From Mytilus galloprovincialis (lineage: Eukaryota > Mollusca > Bivalvia > Mytilida > Mytilidae), in contig NC_134838.1 in NCBI RefSeq assembly GCF_965363235.1, positions 16,462,441 through 16,526,440 on the forward strand: a stretch of DNA of 64,000 nt, in the 5' to 3' direction. The notes under the pieces were generated by a model, which worked only from the letters and a program-made list of their open reading frames with translations, searched no databases and was not told the DNA's origin. Each line of letters starts with the position of its first letter. Positions within the stretch are counted from its first letter, which is position 1. Below, in pieces: positions 44,973 through 55,717 of this stretch. A program made the translations under genes and the position numbers.

Positions 44973-46500
44973 ATTTATTGTACAGTTCCATCATTGAACA
45001 TTTTTGTAAGTCTTTTGACCAATCAGAATCTGATCTTTCAGCTTGACTGAAAAAAACACCAGACAATATACTCCTATGCTAGAATAATGTGTCCATATTT
45101 AGAAACAGTGATAAATAAAATTCAGTATTTCTAATTACATTAATAGAATAACAAATTGTACTATTATATATCTTATGAAAAAATCCATTTGTCACTTGAA
45201 AAAAGGCTGAGCACTATATTTAAAACTGGGACAGAGAAATCATGTGACATAGAAAATTTTCCCATTATGATTTAAAAATTTTCAGTTTTCTGTAACCATT
45301 TGGTTTCCGTACAAGAGAAAATAAGGATCATCATTTAGCAAAACTGGGTTACTTTCATTTTTTAATTCCTGTATAGTCCGGGATTTTAAATTGACATTTT
45401 TGTTTTGAAATATTTGTTGATATTCAAATTATAACAACTTTTTTCCAAATGTTTGAAGCATACTGGAATGTATGAAATCAAGGATTTGTATACTATATAG
45501 ATCATTGATGAAATCTATGTCAAAACATGAATATATACCAGACTTTAGTTTATTTAGATACCTCTATTTCGTATGTCTATCATGTCATTCTTTAAAAAAC
45601 CTACTGTGACAACTTCCTTTTGAAACAAACAGATATTATAACCATGATATCTATATATAGCTATGAATCATAAAAGTTCAGACTCCACTACTAATATAAA
45701 CCACCACTGTTCAGAAAATTAAGATAAACTATATCGACTGTGTAAAATTCAAGAGTTATAAAAAACATGTTGAGAATCTATGTGATTAGTTTTAGAAAGA
45801 GACTGAGGATAATTAAAACAAGACTGCATGTGTAAATATCTTTCTATGGCAATTTGTGCTCAATATTCTTTCTCTGCATATGTGTGTTTAAGAGTTGTGG
45901 CTTAGTTGTCACATTTATTGTAAATGCAACGAAAAGGGCATTTTTAATAAACAAATGTGTTGTATTAAAAATACATCTACTTAACATTATTTTCTGCAAA
46001 TTGAATAAACTTTGAAATACCAGGTACATTTAATTTTTGGACAACTGTGGCCATAAATTACACAATCTCCTTTTATGGAAGTTGAGTAAAATTTGATCTG
46101 TGTAATGCAGTTTTTAAGAATTTATAGTTATGTATATTTATGTTGTTCTAATTTGTTTATTGAAAATGTTACATATAAATATGTGTTTAATGTTCTTTTA
46201 ATTCACTATTGTTAAATCTTTGTCTCTACATTGATTTGAATGTTAATCATTTATATAGTGTGCTGTGAATTGAATTGAAATTCTACTTGTAAATAATTAG
46301 AAATTAAGTGATATGGCCTTTAAGGAAACAAATAACATCTGTTGGTTGAATAACATTTTAAATTTATATCTTAACTTCACAATTAGCTCCAATATTTTTT
46401 TTATTATATACATCTTACAAACCAAATTTTTGGGGAGTAAAAAGGATTCACCCTGTCCATCTTGTCTCTTGTTCAGTCCATAAGACATAAAATGCAATTT
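44973..46500. other. Non-coding, probable LRR gene 3' UTR and flank
   Basis: AT-rich with no open frame of interest and no recognised repeat. Confidence 0.4.
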
Positions 46501-46516
46501 CTCCTGAAAGAGGAAC

Positions 46517-46651
46517 CAGTGGCTGATCCAGAAATTTTCATAAGTGGCGGCCCACTGACTGCCTAAGAGGGGGCCCGCTCCAGTCACGCTTTAGTGATTC
46601 CCTATATAAGCAACCACTGCCCCCTGGGACCCCCCCCTAAATCCGCCTCTG
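46517..46651. mobile_element. MITE of the AGAGGCGGAT family, second copy
   Basis: It starts CAGTGGCTGATCCAG and ends AAATCCGCCTCTG, with GGCCCACTGACTGCC and GTCACGCTTTAGTGATTCC inside, the inverse of words in 13857-14001. GGAAC flanks it directly on both sides (46512-46516 and 46652-46656). Confidence 0.8.
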
Positions 46652-46659
46652 GGAACTAG

Positions 46660-47480
46660 ATATTGATAAAAATTTACACTACCAATGGTCCAACACATTA
46701 CATAATTACATACGGGTAATTCAATATTGCAATTTGTGGTAACAGTCTCTTGTAGGCCCAACACCTAAATAACTTTACAGATATTGATGATACTTAACAA
46801 TGTTGTAGAACACTACCTAAGGATGTGCATTCAGGAATTTAATCCTGGTCCTATATGATTAAGGGGAGTTTACAAACTTCAGTATTGTGATATGAGTTAT
46901 AAGTATGCTAGTGCATTATAAACTATTAAAAGCCTGCTCAATCTTGAAAAGTGTTCAATATGTTTTAAAGATGAACAAAACAATGAAATTGATATTATTT
47001 TTTGTGAAATAATTTATAATTTATCCATAAAGGAAGCCTTTAAAGATTTTTAACCTTAGTATATGTATGAGAATGATAATTCCTTTTCTCCATCCAAAAG
47101 GAAAATAAATTTGTGATATCTTTACTCAATGAAAGGTGTTCATGTGCAAATATTTGTACACAGATTTTAGTCATTTGTTAATCAGTATGATTGTTAGTGA
47201 TGCTTATTAAACAAATTAAAAAGAAATAATACAGGGCAATGTACATATTTTAGTTTGCTTTTCTTACACTTTTATACAGACTATCAGTAAAATTTTAATT
47301 CATTATTGATTGTGATATATTTATATATGGATTTTTTGTAGATGAAGTAATATATACCATATTTATTAAAAACATATTTCAAAACAAATGTTATCTTTTC
47401 TTATTATTTATTGTGCTGTAAGTTTAAAGCTTTGATACCATCTTTCTCCTTTAAGGTAGCACTATGTTGTATGAGTCTGA
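46660..47480. other. Non-coding intergenic stretch
   Basis: AT-rich; no frame, hairpin or repeat family recognised. Confidence 0.4.
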
Positions 47481-47815
47481 TTAAGAGAATATCATAATAC
47501 ACATGTAATAGGGCAGGCAACATGTCATCCTGATTTGTCCAGTGGTTAAGAGAATATCATAATACACATGTAATAGGGCAGGCAACATGTCATCCTGATT
47601 TGTCCAGTGATTAAGAGAATATCATAATACACATGTAATAGGGCAGGCAACATGTCATCCTGATTTGTCCAGTGATTAAGAGAATATCATAATACACATG
47701 TAATAGGGCAGGCAACATGTCATCCTGATTTGTCCAGTGATTAAGAGAATATCATAATACACATGTAATAGGGCAGGCAACATGTCATCCTGATCAATGT
47801 TGTCCAGTGATTAAG
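47481..47815. repeat. 65-bp minisatellite, 5 copies
   Basis: TTAAGAGAATATCATAATAC begins each unit at 47481, 47546, 47611, 47676 and 47741; units end TTGTCCAGTGA. Copies are practically identical, except that the last has a five-base insertion and then runs into a partial sixth. The homogeneity points to recent expansion. Confidence 0.95.
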
Positions 47816-48083
47816 AATGATTTAGGGTCCTTCAGCATATAGGTCTAGTACAAGAGCACTTACAAGTCATATAACCTAAATCTTTTCTACTCCTATTTTA
47901 ATCATCCATTATGGCCTATTTTAAATTTTTTCCCTACATGTAGACTGAAAAACTATCACCACAGACATTAGCCAATGCCCTTTAGGTTGTAGTTGCAAAA
48001 GATGAGTCAGAAAACCTCTCAAACTTTCCCTTATGAACAAAGGGTTTGCTATTATAAATTTATCAATATCCTAGGACTTTTCA

Positions 48084-48298
48084 GTACTTAAAATTCAGAA
48101 ATTATTGCTTGCATTTATATTGCGATTTTGTCAATTTATACTAAAATGCGATTTTAATTTTTGTGATATTGAGAAAAATCCTATTTAATTCATATAAAAA
48201 TTTCAAAATGTGAGTTTAAATTATTGAGATTATTATAATTACCCTGTCGCATTTTTCACAATAATAAAAACATTGTAATAATTTCTGAATTTACAGTA
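48084..48298 (+). mobile_element. MITE 'AAATTCAGAAATTATTGC', copy 1
   Basis: It starts TACTTAAAATTCAGAAATTA and ends AATTTCTGAATTTACAGTA, so its own ends are inverted copies. It contains ATGCGATTTTAATTTTTGTG and CCTGTCGCATTTTTCACA. A second copy lies 335 bp away in the opposite orientation. Confidence 0.8.
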
Positions 48299-48632
48299 TG
48301 TTCCACTCATCGTCACATGTATAACCTAGAACTTTCAACTATAAACAAGTGTGGTAAGATCTCAATATTGACAGGTATTAACTTCCTTATAATAACTATG
48401 CAAGTTCCTCATTCACATGTAATCTGGCTGGGCATGTTATAATTGGTATCCATAACATTGTCAGCAACACTTCTCTACATAATGTATTAGCTAAATTATC
48501 AAAATACTGTGAACCTTTCTCACCTGCTTTCATTCATAACATACATAGTGTCCATGCATACATAGCAACACACAATAATGTTCGTGCTGATGAAAATTAT
48601 AATGGGTGGCTGAGGTAGAGCATGTTAATGTT

Positions 48633-48847
48633 ATACTGTAAATTCAGAAATTATTGCTGTTTTAATTAAAATGAATTGTGAAAAATGCAACAGGGTTATA
48701 ATCATAATAATTTAAACTTGCATTTTGAAATATTTTATATGAATTAAACAGGATATTTCTCAATATTGCAAAAATTAAAATCTCACATAGTCTAAAATGA
48801 CAAAATCGCAGTAATAAATGCAAGCAATAATTTTAGAATTTACAGTA
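48633..48847 (-). mobile_element. MITE 'AAATTCAGAAATTATTGC', copy 2, inverted
   Basis: It has ends TACTGTAAATTCAG and GAATTTACAGTA and the internal words of copy 1 in reverse order (GTGAAAAATGCAACAGGG, GACAAAATCGCAG). Together the copies form a large inverted repeat with a 334-bp spacer. Confidence 0.8.
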
Positions 48848-48849
48848 TG

Positions 48850-50030
48850 CACATTAACCCTGCTATGGGCAAGACCGAAACAATGAGCCAGACTTTTAAT
48901 GTACTGGTTCATAAGGTAACACTTTCCTCTCACATTGCAGCATGAATTAAAATGTTTGGAAGACATGTTTTTCAAGAGACAATCTACATTACTATGGGAA
49001 CCATTTGTGCTCCTCTTCTACATGACTATTATATGAGGCACATTATTAAAGAGATTTGAAAAAAGAATGAAAAGAAGTTGGTACCATCCTTCTACTTCAA
49101 AATCCTCCATGAAGGTTGCATTTCTGTAAATATTGACAATACAATTTCCCATAGGAACTCCTTTTAAGGCTAAAACTGTACCACTTTTACTATGAAGTTT
49201 TGAAAAAAATTATATCCAACAATGGAAAGTTCATATCCACTACAATTTTTTTTAAAGGTCAAAATATAGGGCTGTGCTGCATATTTTCAATGTTTATAGC
49301 CCCGAATTTCTAAGAGTTTAAACTAACTCTAATGTTCCTACTATCCCTACCTCGACTAAGGTTACCACAGATTCCAATATAAACAATATACGCATGTATT
49401 TTTACTGGTAACATTCCTAAGTTATGTCTCTATGAGATGCAACTTAGAGATCACAACTGGGAACCAGTATGTAAACAAAATTAATTATCTATGAATATTT
49501 TATATCTCCCCAAAAGAGGCATGGTTTGAGAAACAGCTGTATTTACAAAGTGCAACCTGAAGATGTCCTCTCACCAAGGAATTCAAATTAGGTGACTATG
49601 CTGATCACATCTATCTTACTGACCTTGAAATAATTAATAGTACATCTAGGAAGTCAAAATGAATATGGGTTGTGAACTCAACAAAAAAGATGATTTCAAT
49701 TTATCCTTTGTAAATTACCACATTTGTAGCAATATTCTACCACTGCTTGTATATAGAGCATATATCTTACATTTGATACAATAATCAGGGCTTACATTTC
49801 ATTTACAGAGGGTAACTATTGAACCAAGGGTTCTAGATGGTCATACTTTTAAAATGTTGATAAACATGATCATGCTTTAGTTGAGCACTATGGAATATCT
49901 GTGTCATATCATCACAGTGACATGAATATGTTAATCTTGTCAAAGTGACAATCCTACCCCTTTTCCTTAATTGTGACAGCTCTGAATGCCTAAATTTTCT
50001 TGTAATAAGTAACATGATAAATGCAGGGTC
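48850..50030. other. Non-coding intergenic stretch
   Basis: No gene or repeat recognised. Confidence 0.35.
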
Positions 50031-50033
50031 CGC

Positions 50034-50155
50034 TCGACAGTTCTAAAGTCCGACGGTTTAATAGTCCGACAGTTCTATAGTCCAACGGATTACTAGTCTG
50101 ACGGTTTAATAGTCCGTCAGTTCTATAGTCAGACGGTCCGATAGTCCAACATAAA
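50034..50155. repeat. 16-bp minisatellite, TAGTCCGACGGTT type
   Basis: About seven units alternate between AGTCCGACGGTTTAAT and AGTCCGACAGTTCTAT with point changes. Its CG-rich words stand out from the surroundings. Confidence 0.85.
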
Positions 50156-50159
50156 AATA

Positions 50160-51440
50160 CAACCAGACACGATATAGACTAATCACAGGCACTAGACGTT
50201 CTACCTGACGGAAAGAAAACTGAATCCATGGTGTCGCAGAACATTGTATTAACCTCGAAAGTAGGAATATTGTTGATATATATTTTGCACTGCTACACAC
50301 GCTGAATTTAAGAATAAAACAAAATACTAGTTTGTAGCCAGGCTTAAGCTTGTAGCTAGGATAATATTACAAGGACTTAGGTAGAACTAAATGTACTGCG
50401 GCAACTATCACATACAAACCCCGGTAGGCAGGTTAAAAATTATGTGTATGTTATATGTTTATATTGTATGAATGGCTGCAAGCTACTCATGGACTTTGTC
50501 ATTGGACATAACTGTCCTTATCAGCTTGATTTCCTCAAACAACAATATGTCTTCTAAAAATCCAGGCTAAAAATAAAGCATATGTTTTTAAACTCTGGTA
50601 TGGACCTGCAAATTCGCGGGTATGGTATAGTCTCGATAATGACCTTCATAACCTATAGATATTTTTAGCTCATTTAGACTCCTTACTAATGCTCTTTCGA
50701 CTTAATGTATCAATCTTAAATTGCAGATTTAAAAAAAAAACACCTAGTAGGTACATCCTCAAAAAGTCTATCTTTTCAATAGATGCCAAATCTAAAGAAG
50801 AAAAAAAACCAGGATACTGTTATTTCATGTGATGTCCAATTTATCAAAAATGCCTTTTCTTAAAATCATTTAACATTTAGTCATTAAACAATGATTTGAT
50901 AGATTTTGTGCTTTTTATTTCTAACTAAGAATTATCATAACCAGTGCTGTGTTTCTTGTTTTAAAACGAATTCTCCACTTTTGAGAAATTTACATTGTTA
51001 ATGAATTTAACCGCTTACATTAATTCAACTATTTGCCTCTTGGTTAATTTTATACATTATATTTTCAGTATATATGACTGTTCATTTCATTTTGTATTGT
51101 TTCGTTCGATTCGTTCCAATTTTCTTCCATTTCCCACTTTACAGGTACCCCTCTCTTCACCCCTTTTAGTTTTTATTATTTGGTGAAAACAACTTCACAA
51201 ATATATAATAATTTTATAATATATTCATATGAAAAAAGACACGTTTAAAACTCTTGACTTGCCTTGTTTGGTCCAAAACATTTTAAAAATTTGGAATTTT
51301 AAATCAACCTTTAATCAAAATTCCCCAAAAAACTAATATTTGAAAACTTTGCTTTATTTTATGTTGTATGTAAAAATTAAAAAAACAAACTTCAGAAAAT
51401 ACATTATATAATATATGCATATAATTCGGTCTTATTTTAA
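50160..51440. other. Non-coding intergenic stretch
   Basis: AT-rich, no coding exon or repeat family recognised. Confidence 0.35.
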
Positions 51441-51445
51441 ACAGA

Positions 51446-51724
51446 GTTACGACCATCACAAAGTTACGTTACGACCATCCTCACCATTTTTGTTTTTTTA
51501 GTTACGACCATCATGCTTGAATTTTGAATGACTATTTTACAAAAATTGGAATGCTTTAATGCATCAAATTTGGTTTCAATATCACTGAACTGCCGAATAG
51601 TATGTATGAGACAAGCAGTTTGGCTCAAATGAACCTTTTACTGCACGAAAATCGGAAAAGAAAAACTTATCCCTAGAGTTGTCTCCCATCTCCGGATGGT
51701 CGTAATTTTTAGTTATGGCCATCC
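51446..51724. mobile_element. Possible MITE with GTTACGACCATC ends
   Basis: GTTACGACCATC occurs at 51446, again at 51466 and at 51501, and its inverse GGATGGTCGTAA at 51694, followed by a diverged direct copy at 51711. The arrangement suggests a short element with subterminal repeats. The 101-aa minus frame across it shows no known domain. Confidence 0.5.
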
Positions 51725-52246
51725 GCTTACCACCAGTGAAAGAGACAACAACCAGACTAAAGAGAAGAAAATAGTCCAAGGCAATCAATGGGTGTTTTAA
51801 AAACACATCAAGAAATCCCACATTGGAGGCTCTTTCAACAACAAAACCTGGCAAAACTTCAAATCTATTAATAAACCATTTATACAATTTGCTCTACCAC
51901 CTCAGCATTTGATGAGGTATTTATTTATCTTTCTGCTTATGCTATATATAACACAAATCTAATTTTTAAATGATTTATTTTCCATGAACATAAAATATCT
52001 GCACCAAGCTGCAAATATAATCAATATTGTAAAAGGGAAAAAATAAAATTATATAAAGACTATAATAATTAAAGATATGTCAGGTTACATGTAGAATAAG
52101 TTTGTAGAGACAGATGCTCTAAATCTTTTCTATAACAAAAGATTACTTCTTAATCCAAAAACAATAAATATTCAAAATAACTGATATGAGACATTCAGTC
52201 ATCCCTAATTCTCAGTCATTTATAGCTGATTGGATTAGGTGTCAAG

Positions 52247-52465
52247 GGAAAGGTAATATCTTTAGTTACTTTGCTTGCTAGCTGAACCTTGAAGTCATTA
52301 TTAGGTAAGGTATACTACCCTCCTTTAGGAGTAGCCTAGTCCTACAGACTGATAAATTGGTTATCTGTCGGACTAGTCTACTCTTAAAGGAGGGTAGTTT
52401 ACTTAACCTAATAATGACCTCACAGTTCAGCTAGCAAGCAAACTAACCAAAGATATTGCCTTTAT
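52247..52465. repeat. Large foldback element, about 105-bp arms and 5-base loop
   Basis: Left arm 52247-52355 and right arm 52361-52465 are inverted copies at roughly 85-90 percent by eye. They share TTGCTTGCTAGCTGAAC, TCATTATTAGGT and CTACCCTCCTTTA. With a loop of only about 5 bases it would form one long hairpin. Confidence 0.9.
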
Positions 52466-53000
52466 CTACACACTCAATGCAATCGACTGTAAAAATAAAG
52501 TCTATGAAATGAACTCTTTAAGCTGGGATCCATCACAATACTATTTCTTATACATTCACAAAATGCAGATTATCAAATTTTTCTCAACATTTCAGTACAT
52601 AGAAATGATTGGTGTACAAAATATTGGGGATTTGGTGGTTTAAAACAGAGACAGCTTGTTATACATGAACATTTTAAAAATAATATTGAGAATTATGGAT
52701 GGCCTTGAGCATTTAAAACAATCTTTTTAAAATTCTAGTTTTACACTACACTGCATTATCAAAATGTAGATACAATATATCATGCAATATATAATAAGAA
52801 GTTTTAAACTATTTTTTTTAATACATGTATTACAAAGCACAAATGCAATGTTGAGTAACTCAATATTATCCTCTCATAAAAATTCATACATAAATTATTG
52901 AAATGTTATAAATTTAATCTGTCTAATATCATTTTACTTTTAAATCAATACCTCACAATCATGCCATACACCAAATACACTTGATCTATTGCTTTATAGT

Positions 53001-53390
53001 ACCTGCAAAAAACACCTGACCACAAAATATTAACCTAGACCAATTAACCATGAAAATGAGGTCAAGATCAGATGAACCCCGCCAAATGGACACAAAACAA
53101 TCTTTAAAAAATTTAACCTTGATCACTGATAAAAAGAAATGAGGTCAAGGTCAGGTGAATCCAGTCAGAGGACGTGTAGACATTGCAAGGACCCAATTTA
53201 TCCAATATGGTTATCCTTATAGTTATAATACTTTTTTTTAAGCAGTCACTTAACCATGAAAATTAGATCAAGTACAATGGACATTATGACAGAAGAAAAA
53301 TTCAGAATATAAGGCATATATATACAAGGCATGAAGCATCAAGGTCTTCTCTCTTCTAAAATGAAAAGATTTCCTTTGCAAGATTTGCAT
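53001..53390. repeat. Bivalve 'ATGAGGTCAAGGTCA' dispersed repeat, diverged copy
   Basis: Words AACCATGAAAATGAGGTCAA, AATGAGGTCAAGGTCAGGTG and AAGCATCAAGGTCTTCT recur in the same order as at 60175-60985. Confidence 0.75.
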
Positions 53391-54891
53391 CCATATATAT
53401 CTTATTTTTGTTGCAGGGGAGATAACAACACAAAATAATAGGTGATGATGAGTAACAAGTGAAATAAAAAAATCTTTTACAAGTAGTAATATATAACTAT
53501 CAAAAAGGTCAAACATAGTTATCAACATTTTAGTATGATCTAAATTAAATAAACATTTCTAAAACTCTATTTCCCTTTATAAATGTACTGTTAAATTAAT
53601 TGATGCATTCCATGTTTTATTTGTTTGAAAATGTATAATTTAGTTTGGAAGACAACTGTAATTATTATTCTAAATTCACATGAAATATTTGCCACTTGAC
53701 ATAACATTGTGTATCAACTCTTAATTAGTCAGTATTGCAATGTAATTAATAGTTAACATATCACATTAGGTCAGTTTTCCTCCTTGTAATACAAGGGTTC
53801 TAACCAAGTGGATAAGAAAAGGGTTTAAAAAAAAGACAAGCAAACATTTAAAACCTTCCTTTACTAAGTGTGTGATGTCGCTTCTGTAAAATGTTGATAA
53901 TTATGAAAAATCTAGAGGTAAAAATTCTCAATTTGAGCACCTTTGCTAGTCAAAATATATAAATGAAATATTATGATAAATACAGTTCATATAAATATAT
54001 AACAGGGAAAGATGAAAAGATAATATTTCAAAACATTTAAAGCAAAATATATATAATAAATGATTCCTATGCACCTCTCTGTATATATGACATGAAAAAA
54101 TATGATAGAAATATGTAACATGAGCACACACATGGCTCAACACTAATCATCATTAAAAAACATAATTTATGCCCTATGATTCTCAACTTACAAAACTATG
54201 TGTAAATTTGTTTACAGTAAATGATCACAACCTTACAAAGCATTTTCAGTATCATGTATGTGCTATAATTTACAACTTACAAAACTGTAATATAAATTTG
54301 TTATGGGTACATATCTTAACATTTTGACTGCTATTTTCAATAATTTTTGAAAATTATTTAGATTTATATTAAAAGAATCTCACATAACTCTTTTAGATAC
54401 AATAATAGCTTACTTTTATTGGTGAAATATTGTTTGAAATTATATTTATTTACATGCCTTTTCTAGTGGTACTTTGCTAAAAGAGCTTTAAAATTTAAGA
54501 ATAAAAATGTGTCAAGTTATTTAAAAAGCATATTTGGTGTGATACTAATTTTTGCTATTGATGATTTTTTGAAAAGGTTGTTTTGATAGAATATACATCA
54601 TAATACTGTAAAAAAGGAGAATAAATACCAGGGATCTTGTTTAGAAAAATAAACTGCAAAAAATCTGACACCATGAAAATAAAATACATTTACTGTAAAT
54701 AAGCAAGCTTCCCATAATTTCAAATTGTATAATACAACTGTAAAAAAATAACATACAAGATTGTCAATACTGGCAACAAATATAGTAGGTATAACCTTAA
54801 GCACTGACTATCCACTTAGAGAGGAAAGGTTTTTTCCCATGATAAAGATTTTTTAATGAACTATTTTTTTTAATCATTTTTTTTTTATTAT

Positions 54892-55640
54892 ATCACTGTT
54901 GTTTCTATCATTATCATTTTTTTTAACCAACTTTCAATAGAAACAATGTTTTTTTAACTTCTGATCTGATACAATTACTACCCGTCACCCAGAAATGTGT
55001 AATCACCCAATTTATTAAAAATATATACCCCCCTAATACCTATATCCCCCAGAAGGTGAATGGATGTGCCTCAGAACAAGTATTATTTATTCAGCCCTAG
55101 TCATATATCAATAAGTTATAAAAAAAATTGGAATGTGAATTTATTAATATATAAAAATCCTAAAATTTCACAAACTTATTTCTATTTTCAAATGGCTTTC
55201 AACCATTGCCAATAGAAGCATTAACAAATAAAATTTGAATATTTACATTCAGAAACATTAAACTATTTTTTAAATATCACTATTGTTTCTATATTATTTT
55301 TTTTACAAATTTTCAAAAGAAACAATGTATTTCTAAAAATCAGTTCTGAAACAATTACCACTCTCTACCCAAGAAATGTATAATCACACAATTTATTAAA
55401 AATATATATCCCTAAAATACCTACTTCCCCCAATAGATAAATGGATGTGCTTAAGTACAAGTATTATTTTTTTAGTCCTATTCATATATCAATAAGTTAT
55501 CAAAAAAATTTGGAATGTAAATTGATTAATAAATAAAATATCCTAAAATTTCACAACCTTAATTTCAATATCCAAATGGCTTTCAACACTTGCCAATAGG
55601 GGCATTAACAAATAAAATGGACAAAAAACTAGCATTTATC
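54892..55640. repeat. Tandem duplication of about 385 bp, diverged
   Basis: 54892-55270 and 55276-55640 share AGAAACAATGT, GTATAATCAC and CAATTTATTAAAAATATATA, and TATATCAATAAGTTAT, with numerous differences. A short third piece with the CAATTTATTGAAAATATATA words lies at 56100-56160. The array lies just beyond the stop codon of the minus-strand gene at 55718 and may be in its 3' UTR. Confidence 0.85.
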
Positions 55641-55717
55641 ACAGAGTTTTTGTGACTTGAATTTTATTTGGCCGTCATTTCATACTCCTATCCAGCATTC
55701 CTGCTTCAGACGTTTCA

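Noticed and set aside
51582-51887. 101-aa minus-strand frame
   Set aside because: It overlaps a probable MITE, has no recognisable domain and lacks neighbouring exons.
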